Shown: one piece after another, positions 1 to 6,203 of the stretch
Position numbering within the stretch: the stretch's first letter is position 1
Layout: every line of letters begins with the position of its first letter
Source of the DNA: Sphingopyxis sp.
GTDB lineage: Bacteria > Pseudomonadota > Alphaproteobacteria > Sphingomonadales > Sphingomonadaceae
Reading direction: 5' to 3'
Assembly (NCBI GenBank): GCA_012035435.1
Contig: JAAUPH010000118.1
Coordinates: forward strand, 1 to 7,257
DNA: 7,257 bases
Program-made: the position numbers and the translations under genes
Notes under the pieces: generated by a model
Databases searched by the model: none
The model's input: the letters and a program-made list of their open reading frames with translations, nothing else
What the model was told of the DNA's origin: nothing

Positions 1-60
1 GATTTGAATTATTGCGTGGAGAAATTTCCCGAAGTAGAGTATCTAACGCAAGATAACTAA
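1..60 (+). CDS. C-terminal tail of an unidentified gene from AT-rich DNA
   Basis: Frame 1 is open from the window edge to a TAA at 58-60 and encodes 19 residues ending EVEYLTQDN. By hand count the segment is 35% GC (21 of 60), against about 77% (46 of 60) in the next 60 bases, so it comes from a different source than what follows. The tail is too short to assign a family. It may be chance coding, but the open frame ends exactly where the composition changes, which favours a real gene end. Confidence 0.35.
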   Translation, partial: DLNYCVEKFPEVEYLTQDN

Positions 61-62
61 CC

Positions 63-242
63 GCCGCCTCCGGCGCCGATTTCACCGCCGCGCCGGTCTC
101 GACGGGTCCGTTCGAGCTCGCCGCCGCCAAGGCGTCGCGCGCCCCGACGATCGACGGAGTGGTCGCCCAGTTCGCGCTGGTCAGCCCGCACCCCGTGGTT
201 GCGGGCATCTTCGGGATCGACGACGCGATTCTCCAGGCGCGT
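63..242 (+). other. GC-rich open patch, no family recognised
   Basis: This stretch is open in the same frame as the enoyl-CoA hydratase piece that follows (AASGADFTAAPVSTGPFELA, later VVAQFALVSPHPVVAGIFG). I recognise no family in it. It does not read like the usual N-terminal strand of a crotonase, so it is probably one or more further fragments joined upstream. A GTG at 159 could open the downstream frame, but nothing suggests it is a real start. The antisense frame is also open here, as expected for very GC-rich DNA. Confidence 0.3.
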
Positions 243-395
243 TTCGACGACGGTGTGCACGTAATCGTGCTGCGGGGCGCGGGGAACAAATTCTTCTCCG
301 CGGGGGCCAACATCAGCATGCTCAACCGGGTCACGCCCAAGTTCAAGTACTTCTTCTGCCTCCACGCCAACGAGACGCTGGGCCGCCTGGAGCAG
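243..395 (+). pseudogene. enoyl-CoA hydratase/isomerase (crotonase) fragment
   Basis: The translation contains VHVIVLRGAGNKFFSAGANI followed by SMLNRVTPKFKYFF and HANETL. This is the crotonase-fold segment with the first oxyanion-hole element: the strand VIVLRG, then F-S-A-G-A-[DN]-I. Members of the family hydrate or isomerise enoyl-CoA thioesters in fatty-acid or aromatic acid degradation. Only about 50 of roughly 260 residues are present. The N-terminal strands and everything after the LEQ motif are missing, including the second oxyanion glycine and the catalytic acids. At 381-398 the frame passes without a stop into a transposase, through the peptide GRLEQ, which fits both proteins. The piece cannot make a functional enzyme. 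Family assignment is from motif recall; substrate is unknown. Confidence 0.72.
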
Positions 396-1064
396 GTCCG
401 TGCAGGCGCTGCCGATGCTTTGGTCAATGGCCTTCGCCGTGTGTCCAGTGATCCGACTGCCGTGCCGCCGACTCCGGATCTGGATGCCATCCGTTTCTCG
501 ACCGCATTGAGCATTGGCGACACGTGGCTGCTGACCGCGTTGTGGCACCGGCTTGGCTTTGGCGATGCATTCCGCCGCGTCTTGCGCAATGGCCGTACGT
601 CCTTCGACTGCGAACGCCTGTTGCGGGTGATGGTCTTCAATCGCCTGTGCGATGCCACCTCCAAGCTGGGCGTGCTGCGCTGGCTGGAGATGTCGCGCGT
701 GCCGGCGGTGGACACCGCATCGGTGACGCATCAGCGCTTGCTGCGCGCGATGGATACGCTGGCCGAGCGTGCCGATGCCATGCAACACAGCCTGTCGGTG
801 TTGCTGCGGCCGTTGATCGATCAGGAGTTGTCGGTCGTGTTCTACGACCTGACCACTGTCGGCGTCGAGGGCGCCACCGAACTGCCCGGTGATGTGCGCG
901 AGTACGGCATGTCCAAGGACGGCGGCATTGCGCGGCAGTTCATGCTGGGCGTGGTGCAGACGGCCGACGGCATGCCGATTTACCACGAGGTCTTCGACGG
1001 CAACACGGCCGAGGCGCCGACGCTGGAGCCCACGCTCAAGAAGGTGCTCGAGCGCTACCCGCGA
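381..1064 (+). mobile_element. IS1634-type (IS4 superfamily) transposase fragment
   Basis: About 225 residues match the IS1634-group DDE transposase layout: a GRLEQ region near the start, the helical segment ALSIGDTWLLTALWHRLGFG, the RLLRVMVFNRLCDATSK stretch, and the strand SVVFYDLTTV at about 825-857. The aspartate of that strand (codon 846-848) is the expected first catalytic residue. The [20 protein letters not shown] segment and [14 protein letters not shown] follow. The very N-terminus is missing, as is everything after the KKVLERYP helix. The second catalytic aspartate, the glutamate of the Y-R-E-K motif and both terminal inverted repeats are therefore absent. It is not a usable insertion sequence and no target duplication is visible. 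The 5' end joins a crotonase fragment and the 3' end a kinase-like fragment, both in frame. Strongly recognised as a family; the exact element is unknown. Confidence 0.85.
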
Positions 1065-1118
1065 CTCGACGTGCCGTCCGTCTACCACGAGCTGTCCAGC
1101 AAGCGCCTGCTGGTGCTG
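1065..1118 (+). pseudogene. ABC1/UbiB-like kinase fragment
   Basis: Eighteen residues, [18 protein letters not shown], sit between the transposase and the TPR piece in the same frame. They resemble the ABC1/UbiB (ADCK) atypical kinase motif V-P-x-V-Y-x-E-L-S-x-x-R-V-L, which leads into the hinge of the kinase fold. That family supports ubiquinone biosynthesis. Nothing else of the kinase is present. The last residues (RLLVL) also fit the start of the next fragment, so the join lies at about 1104-1120. With so little sequence this is a tentative call; it could instead be a linker of either neighbour. Confidence 0.42.
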
Positions 1119-1184
1119 ACGGAACAGGGCTACGGGGACCATATCCAGTTCGTGCGATTCGTCCCGCTGGTCGCGCGCCGGGGG
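1107..1184 (+). pseudogene. TPR glycosyltransferase-like fragment
   Basis: The peptide [18 protein letters not shown] followed by VPLVARRG matches the conserved stretch of large TPR-repeat proteins that carry a glycosyltransferase-like C-terminal domain (general form L-L-x-x-x-E-Q-G-x-G-D-x-I-Q-F-x-R-[YF]-x-P-L-x-x-x-R-G). These proteins are typically many hundreds of residues long; here only about 26 residues are present, with no TPR repeats and no C-terminus. The fragment continues the frame of the transposase and kinase pieces, then gives way to unrecognised sequence at about 1185. It is certainly not functional. Confidence 0.6.
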
Positions 1185-1297
1185 CTGCGCATCATCGGCA
1201 CGCTCTATTATGGCAAGCGCCACCTCACCACAGGGTCGAAGCCGGTGCGCACGCGGCCGACATGGCCGGGTTCAAGCTGCGGGTGCCACCTGTCGAT
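1185..1297 (+). other. unrecognised coding-like patch between fragments
   Basis: Two frames are suggestive here. One continues from the TPR piece ([19 protein letters not shown]) and the other leads into the SDR piece ([20 protein letters not shown]). Neither matches a family I can name. The switch from one open frame to the other around 1235-1260 implies another join. I see no RNA gene, repeat or regulatory structure in this stretch. Confidence 0.3.
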
Positions 1298-1431
1298 ACC
1301 TTCCGCGCCATGGCCGAGGCCTGGGGCCGCTACGGCATCGTCGCCAATGCAATCGCGCCTGGCTTCTTCCCGACCGAGCTGACGGCGAGCGTTTTCGCCG
1401 ATACCGAACTCGCCGCGCAACATGCGCGCGA
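1298..1431 (+). pseudogene. short-chain dehydrogenase/reductase (SDR) C-terminal fragment
   Basis: The frame that includes an ATG at 1262 reads [20 protein letters not shown] and then [20 protein letters not shown]. This is the classic SDR element after the catalytic Y-x-x-x-K helix: a helix ending E-W-x-x-x-G-I, the strand V-N-A-I-A-P-G, then F-P-T-E-[LM]-T, which caps the cofactor and opens the substrate loop. SDRs are NAD(P)(H)-dependent oxidoreductases. The Rossmann glycine motif, the active-site Ser-Tyr-Lys and the C-terminus are all missing. The ATG at 1262 is not a genuine start. The 3' edge runs into a fragment coded on the opposite strand at about 1415-1432. Family is confident; specific activity is not. 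Confidence 0.8.
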
Positions 1432-1568
1432 ACACGGTGTCGCCTTCCCAGCCGAAGTTCCGCACGCGGATTTTCGCTTCCGGCCGCGCCGCGACAAGTT
1501 TGGAGCTGGAGAAACCCGTTGAAACGCGTGCGCTCGATATTGGAGCCGCCGACGAGGGCGACGACGAT
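1412..1568 (-). pseudogene. SGNH/GDSL-like hydrolase N-terminal fragment, frameshifted
   Basis: On the reverse strand one frame gives [19 protein letters not shown] (about 1505-1560). A second frame gives [20 protein letters not shown] followed by GDTVFARM (about 1420-1505). Together they resemble the start of SGNH-type esterases of the kind seen in planctomycetes and verrucomicrobia: a G-G-S or G-D-S block I, then an I-x-[VL]-R-N-x-G-W-x-G-D-T-V block II. The two halves are in different frames, so there is either a single-base indel near 1505-1520 or two related pieces joined. The nucleophile would be the serine of VGGS, which is unusual where G-D-S is expected. The C-terminal Asp and His are absent. 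Block II is recognised with fair confidence; block I less so. Confidence 0.5.
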
Positions 1569-2882
1569 GATGGGCCCGACGTTGCCGAAGGTCGCGGTCT
1601 GGTTGGATGCGACGCCGGCCGCCGCATCGAAATACTGCTGCGAGAGCGCGAGGAAGAAGGCGAGGAAGGCGTAGATCAGCACCTGCACCACGAAATACAG
1701 CACCAGCGTGCGGATCCAGCCCGAGAAGAAGGCCGAGGTGAAGCCGAAGAGCAGGAGGAGGATGAAGATGGGCGCCAGCGCCAGCAGCAGCCAAGCCTGA
1801 TCACCGTCGGGCAGCAACCAGTGCTGCGCGCGCCCGGCGCCAAAATCGCTATACAGCCAGCGCGCGAGCAATATGACCGCCGCCATACACAGCCCGGGCG
1901 CCAGCACCGCGAGCGCGGGGAAGCGACCCGCGTCCCAATAGGCATGGGCAAAGGGTAGCACGGCGAGCAGCGCGACCGATGCAAAGCGGAACATCCAGCG
2001 CAGCCGCTCCATCGCGGGATTTTCGATGCGAAAGGCCGCCAGAAAGCGCAGCGCCGACAGGCCGGTCGATCCGGCCAGCGCAGCGAGCGCCGCCACAAAG
2101 CTTTGCCCCCAACAAACCAGCGTGGCGGCGCTAAGCCAGCTTAACCCGGTCAGCCACGGCATGGCTGCGATGACCCGCGGCGATCGCACCAGCCAGGGCC
2201 CGAACAGTCGCACCAGCGGCATGGTGACGAGCGAACGGCCCATGCCCATCCCGCCATATTCAACCTGCTGGATGCCGACGCGTTCCATCTGAACCGCCGT
2301 TACGGTGTCGGCGACAATCGACATCTCACCTTGTCCGAACAGCGCTGGTTCGCAGGCCATTCGCGTTCCATTGGCCTGAATCGCAAAGCGCAGCAGGGTC
2401 AGGACAATGTCCCATTCGCCGGGGAGCGCGGCGAGTTCGGCAACGCTGGTAGCGGGAACCAGCGCGAGGCCGCCCCAGCGATGCGCCGCATCGACACGTT
2501 CGAGCGTGCGGGTGAGCGGTGTGTCGGCCGTCACCAATATTGATGGCGCGCCGCTGGTCGCGAGCGCCTTATACTGTCCGGGCGGCGCGATCAGCCCGTC
2601 GGCGACGAGAAGCACCCGGTCGGTCGGCTGCAGTGCAACCTGAAGATCGGCAGCTTCGCGAATAATCTGCACCTTGGTATCGCGGCGGCGGATGCGGTCG
2701 AGCGCCTGCGACAATTCGGGCGGGACCGATGCAACGACGACAAACAAGGTTTCGGCCCCGGCATCGCGCGCGCGGGCGGCCTGACGTTCGACAATGGTTT
2801 CCCCCGCCACCGGCGCAAGCGCGCGCAGCATGCTGCCATCATCCAACAATTCACAAGCGGCGATCAGCGCGACGAGCGACAT
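1563..2882 (-). CDS. membrane protein: nucleotidyltransferase-like front, CDP-alcohol phosphatidyltransferase-like back; 3' end lost
   Basis: Residues 1-190 look like a soluble alpha/beta domain similar to sugar-nucleotidyltransferases: MSLVALIAAC, then RALAPVAGETIVERQAARAR (compare the L-x-P-V-A-G-x-P-[IL]-[IV]-E element), and RVLLVADGLI at 89-98. The usual G-x-G-T-R loop is not present. Residues 210-420 are hydrophobic, with probable membrane segments near 240-260, 262-283, 298-316, 321-342, 362-386 and 391-412. The stretch GRSLVTMPLVRLFGPWLV to LSALRFLA aligns in layout with the CDP-alcohol phosphatidyltransferase entry, but the D-x-x-D-G-x-x-A-R aspartates appear as AGSTGLSALR. Fused nucleotidyltransferase/CDP-AP enzymes are known in inositol-phosphate lipid synthesis, so a degenerate relative is my inference. 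The ATG at 2882 has no clear ribosome site; an in-frame TGA lies 14 codons upstream. The true C-terminus is replaced by an SGNH-like piece somewhere between 1540 and 1700. It is divergent from gyrA. Confidence 0.6.
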
Positions 2883-3076
2883 GGCGATGTTCGAAAATTC
2901 GGGCCCTGCATCGCGCCTGTCTGGTCATCCGGCACCGTTTTGGCAAGCCTTCGACTACGGCCGGTTTCGCGCAGGCCGGCACCGACCGAAGGCGCGGAAC
3001 TTCTTTTTTGATCATCATGGCATCGAGAGCGCAGAAAAACCCATTGCAAAATTCCAATTTCAATATGTTACATATC

Positions 3077-3093
3077 ATAGTTCACATAGTTCA
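3077..3093. repeat. tandem direct repeat ATAGTTCA x2
   Basis: ATAGTTCA occurs at 3077-3084 and again at 3086-3093, separated by one C, giving a 9-base period. It lies just upstream of the gyrA leader hairpin and 80-96 bases before the start codon. The repeat is plain in the sequence. A role as a protein-binding site for gyrA control is speculative, and a chance short repeat in AT-rich DNA is possible. Confidence 0.8.
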
Positions 3094-3105
3094 GACGCCG
3101 CATGG

Positions 3106-3139
3106 GCTGGTCATGGCGGCCAAGGTCGGCTAGACCAGC
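3106..3139 (+). promoter_or_regulatory. inverted repeat in the gyrA leader
   Basis: GCTGGTC at 3106-3112 is perfectly complementary to GACCAGC at 3133-3139, leaving a 20-base loop with a possible three-pair inner stem (GCC/GGC). It ends 20 bases before the GGAAAG ribosome site and is followed by a T-rich stretch. It could be an RNA hairpin influencing gyrA expression or an operator. It could also be chance; a seven-pair stem is modest. Confidence 0.35.
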
Positions 3140-3159
3140 AACTGTCATTTTCTTAATTT

Positions 3160-3165
3160 GGAAAG
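3160..3165 (+). promoter_or_regulatory. ribosome binding site that sets the gyrA start
   Basis: GGAAAG lies seven bases before the TTG at 3173-3175. The alternative in-frame TTG at 3158 overlaps this motif and has only AT-rich sequence ahead of it, so the downstream TTG is the better start. Confidence 0.6.
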
Positions 3166-3172
3166 CCCGGTT

Positions 3173-5896
3173 TTGACCGAAGAAACACCCGTTCCCCCGC
3201 CCTCGCCCGAGGGTATTGCTCCGATCAACATCGTTGATGAAATGAAGTCGAGCTACCTCGACTATGCGATGAGCGTGATTGTGGCGCGCGCGTTGCCCGA
3301 TGTGCGCGACGGGTTGAAGCCGGTGCACCGCCGCATTCTGTTCGCAGCGCAGGAAGGTGGCTTCATTCCGGGCCGCCCGTACAAGAAATCGGCGAAGATT
3401 GTCGGTGACGTCATGGGCAATTATCATCCGCATGGCGACAGCGCGATTTATGATGCGCTCGCCCGGATGACGCAGGATTGGTCGCTGCGGGTACCATTGA
3501 TCGATGGTCAGGGCAATTTTGGGTCGATGGACCCCGATCCGCCAGCGTCGATGCGTTACACCGAGGCGCGGCTCGCCAAATCGGCGATGGTGCTGCTGGG
3601 TGATCTCGACAAGGATACGGTTGATTTCCAGCCCAATTATGACGCGAGCCGTGAGGAGCCTTCGGTGCTGCCCGCGCGCTTCCCCAATTTGCTCGTCAAT
3701 GGCGCGGGCGGCATCGCGGTGGGGATGGCGACGAATATCCCGCCGCACAATCTGGGTGAAGTCATTGACGCAACGTTGGCGCTGATCGACAATCCGGCGA
3801 TCACGCTGGAGGAGCTGATGGCCATCGTCCCGGCCCCCGATTTCCCGACGGGTGCGATGATTTTGGGCCAAGGCGGCGCGCGCAACGCTTATGCCACCGG
3901 GCGCGGGTCGATCATGATGCGGTCCACCTATGTAATCGAGGAAGGGCGCGGCGACCGCCGGTCAATCGTGCTCACTGCCATCCCGTTCCAACAGGGCAAA
4001 AATGCGCTGGTCGAGAAAATCGCCGAAGCCGCGCGCGACAAGCGGGTCGAGGGAATTTCCGACATTCGCGACGAATCGAACCGCGAAGGGGTGCGCGTGG
4101 TCATCGACCTGAAGCGCGATGCCACGCCAGACGTGGTGCTCAACCAGTTGTGGCGCAACACGCCCGCGCAGCAGAGCTTCCCTGCCAATATGCTGGCCAT
4201 TCGCGGCGGGCGCCCGGAGATGATGGGGCTGCGCGACATTTTGTCGGCCTTTGTGACATTCCGTGAAGAAGTGATCACAAGGCGTTGTAAATTTGAGCTA
4301 GCCAAGGCGCGCGACCGGGCGCATATCTTGTTGGGCCTGGTTGTTGCGGTTAGCAATTTGGACGAGGTTGTCCGCATCATCCGTGAGTCGAGCAGCCCGG
4401 CAGCGGCACGCGAGGCGCTAATTTCGCGCGAATGGCGGGTGGGTGAGATTGCACCCTATATCCGGCTGGTCGAGGCGATTGAGGGTGAATTTGAAGCGGG
4501 CGAAACCTATCGCCTGTCCGAAACGCAGGTCCGTGCGATTCTGGAGTTGCGCCTGCATCGCCTGACTGCGCTTGGCCGTGATGAAATCGGCAATGAACTC
4601 AGAGAACTGGCGAGTGAGATTGAGGAGCTGCTGAGCATCCTTGCCGATCGCGCCAAGCTATATGCGGTGATGCGTGAAGAGTTGGTCGCGGTGCGCGCCG
4701 AGTTCGCGACCCCGCGCCGCACGATCATCGCGCCCGCTGCCGACGGGATCGAGGACGAAGACCTGATCGAACGCGAAGAGATGGTCGTGACCGTCACGAT
4801 GGATGGCTACATCAAGCGCACTCCGCTTACCACCTTCCGGGCCCAGCGGCGCGGCGGCAAAGGGCGCGCCGGGATGGCGACGAAGGACGAGGATGTCGTC
4901 ACCGAATTGTTCGTGACGTCGACGCACACGCCGGTGTTGTTCTTCTCGACCGTGGGCAAGGTATACCGCATGAAGGTGTGGCGGCTGCCCGAGGGGGGCC
5001 CGGCGACGCGCGGGCGGCCGATGGTCAATCTGTTGCCGCTGGCCAAGGACGAGACGATTTCGACCGTCCTGCCGCTGCCCGAGGATGAGGCAGAGTGGGC
5101 GAAGCTGCACGTAATGTTCGCCACGCAAAAGGGCAGCGTGCGTCGGAACAGCATGGACGCCTTCACCAACGTGCCGTCGAACGGCAAGATTGCGATGAAA
5201 TTTGAGGGCGAGGATGAAGATGACTGCCTGATCGGCGTCGCGCTGCTGACTGAGGGCGACGATGTATTGCTCGCCAGCAGGCAGGGCAAGGCGATCCGCT
5301 TCATGGGCAGCGATATCCGCGAATTCCAAAGCCGGTCATCGACGGGCGTACGCGGCATGACGTTGAAAGATGGCGATAAAGTCATTTCCCTGTCGATCCT
5401 GCGCCGGTCGGGCGCGACCCCGGACGAGCGCGAGGCCTATCTGCGCGCGGCGCCGTGGAAGGACAATGAGAATGACCCCACCCTGCCGCCGGAGCGCATG
5501 ACGGATATGGCGGAGCGCGAACAGTTCATCCTGACGGTGTGCGCCAATGGCTATGGCAAGCTATCCTCCGCTTATGAATATCGGCGCACGGGGCGCGGCG
5601 GCCAGGGGATCACCAACATCGACAATATTGCGCGCAACGGTCCGGTGGTGGCGAGTTTTCCGGCAATCAAGGACGATCAGCTGATGCTCGTCACCGATCA
5701 GGCCAAGCTGATCCGCATGGGCCTTACCACCCTGCGTGTGATCGGCCGCGGTAGCGCCGGGGTGCGGTTGTTCGATGTGGCCAAGGACGAACATGTCGTG
5801 TCGGCCGCGCTGATCGAGGATAGCGAGGACGAGGCCGATGATGCTGTCGAGGCGGCCCTGACGCGCCTGAGCCTGCGGCGGACGAATGAGCGATAG
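3173..5896 (+). CDS. gyrA: DNA gyrase subunit A
   Basis: GyrA is the breakage-reunion subunit of the A2B2 gyrase, which introduces negative supercoils using ATP hydrolysed by GyrB. The 907-residue frame is intact. The winged-helix domain holds the quinolone-resistance region with HPHGDS (Ser90) and Asp94, both the usual susceptible residues, then DGQGNFGS and the catalytic Tyr129 in SMRYTEAR (codon 3557-3559). The tower and coiled-coil region follows to about residue 510. The C-terminal beta-pinwheel begins near 515 and contains the GyrA box QRRGGKG at 558-564 (4844-4864). That box separates gyrase from topoisomerase IV ParC. An extra segment at about 743-783 between pinwheel blades is typical of alphaproteobacterial GyrA, as is the acidic tail (EDSEDEADD). 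Start: TTG at 3173, chosen for the GGAAAG site and because MTEETP fits sphingomonad GyrA N-termini; an upstream TTG at 3158 would add five residues. Length is slightly above the 875 of E. coli. It overlaps the next gene by 11 bases. Confidence 0.97.
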   Translation: MTEETPVPPPSPEGIAPINIVDEMKSSYLDYAMSVIVARALPDVRDGLKPVHRRILFAAQEGGFIPGRPYKKSAKIVGDVMGNYHPHGDSAIYDALARMTQDWSLRVPLIDGQGNFGSMDPDPPASMRYTEARLAKSAMVLLGDLDKDTVDFQPNYDASREEPSVLPARFPNLLVNGAGGIAVGMATNIPPHNLGEVIDATLALIDNPAITLEELMAIVPAPDFPTGAMILGQGGARNAYATGRGSIMMRSTYVIEEGRGDRRSIVLTAIPFQQGKNALVEKIAEAARDKRVEGISDIRDESNREGVRVVIDLKRDATPDVVLNQLWRNTPAQQSFPANMLAIRGGRPEMMGLRDILSAFVTFREEVITRRCKFELAKARDRAHILLGLVVAVSNLDEVVRIIRESSSPAAAREALISREWRVGEIAPYIRLVEAIEGEFEAGETYRLSETQVRAILELRLHRLTALGRDEIGNELRELASEIEELLSILADRAKLYAVMREELVAVRAEFATPRRTIIAPAADGIEDEDLIEREEMVVTVTMDGYIKRTPLTTFRAQRRGGKGRAGMATKDEDVVTELFVTSTHTPVLFFSTVGKVYRMKVWRLPEGGPATRGRPMVNLLPLAKDETISTVLPLPEDEAEWAKLHVMFATQKGSVRRNSMDAFTNVPSNGKIAMKFEGEDEDDCLIGVALLTEGDDVLLASRQGKAIRFMGSDIREFQSRSSTGVRGMTLKDGDKVISLSILRRSGATPDEREAYLRAAPWKDNENDPTLPPERMTDMAEREQFILTVCANGYGKLSSAYEYRRTGRGGQGITNIDNIARNGPVVASFPAIKDDQLMLVTDQAKLIRMGLTTLRVIGRGSAGVRLFDVAKDEHVVSAALIEDSEDEADDAVEAALTRLSLRRTNER

Positions 5897-6199
5897 CGCA
5901 TTCAAAATACTGACCGCTGAACAGTGGGCGGCGATGCAGCGCGACAGCGCGTTTGCGGGCGCACCGGTGGATCTGGCCGATGGCTACATCCACATGTCGA
6001 CCGCGCGCAGCTTGAGGAGACGCTCGCCAAGCATTTCGCCGGGCAGCGCGGATTGGTGATTGTCGAGATTGACCTCAGTGGCTTTGGCGATGCGCTGAAA
6101 TGGGAGGTGTCGCGCGGCGGCGCGCTATTCCCACATCTTTATGCGCCGCTGCCAATGGCGGCGGTGATCGCGACGAAGGTGATCGATCAGGGGGAGTGA
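5886..6199 (+). pseudogene. DUF952 family protein, single-base frameshift
   Basis: The ATG at 5886 opens inside the end of gyrA (11-base overlap) and reads [20 protein letters not shown], then GYIHMSTA. The matching C-terminal half, AQLEETLAKHFAGQ to LKWEVSRGGALFPHLYAPLP, is in another frame and ends at the TGA at 6197-6199. Restoring one base at about 6003-6005 (GCG-CG to GCN-GCG) joins them into a normal-looking protein of 104 residues with the family's usual order: K-I-x-x-x-x-x-W, D-x-G-[YF]-I-H-[ML]-S, then F-P-H-[LI]-Y. DUF952 proteins are small cytoplasmic proteins resembling glutathione S-transferase-associated or ADP-ribosyl-type folds; their role is not established. As written the gene would stop early and is broken. 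The clean repair and good conservation on both sides suggest a consensus error rather than decay. Confidence 0.85.
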
Positions 6200-6203
6200 C
6201 GTC

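Larger units (their letters stand above)
2883..3172. other. divergent intergenic region and gyrA leader
   Basis: There is no convincing gene in these 290 bases. Bases 3001-3100 are noticeably AT-richer than the surroundings, as expected for promoter DNA. The best gyrA promoter guess is TTGCAA at 3044-3049 with GTTACA at 3067-3072 (17-base spacing), but the -10 match is poor. A direct repeat (3077-3093) and an inverted repeat (3106-3139) lie between it and the gyrA ribosome site. I found no good promoter for the leftward gene, and no terminator is needed between divergent genes. Confidence 0.5.

Noticed and set aside
57..1223. Long - strand open frame opposite the left patchwork
   Set aside because: It is a shadow: the translation is rich in R, H, Q and A with no family resemblance, and the + strand explains the same DNA better.
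159..1382. Continuous 407-codon + strand frame as a single multidomain protein
   Set aside because: Its segments match crotonase, transposase, ABC1-like and TPR-glycosyltransferase families in turn, each lacking essential parts. The joins lie on shared short words and the end of the frame is not protein-like.
60..1570. Integron gene-cassette array or insertion-sequence graveyard
   Set aside because: No attC-like imperfect palindromes between segments, no complete cassette genes, no terminal inverted repeats or target duplications around the transposase piece.
1422..1958. + strand frame rich in E, R and Q opposite the membrane protein
   Set aside because: Its low-complexity charged composition is the mirror of the hydrophobic - strand coding; it is an antisense shadow.
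2988..3009. Terminator-like GAAG/CTTC stem followed by six T
   Set aside because: The stem is only four pairs, and a rightward terminator here would have no upstream gene to serve and would sit ahead of gyrA.
3158..3175. Upstream TTG at 3158 as the gyrA start
   Set aside because: It overlaps the GGAAAG motif and has no ribosome site of its own; the TTG at 3173 has correct spacing and gives the expected N-terminus.
3068..3871. Long - strand frame opposite the start of gyrA
   Set aside because: It overlaps the most conserved part of gyrA, has no recognisable domain and an Arg/His-rich composition typical of antisense frames in GC-rich genes.
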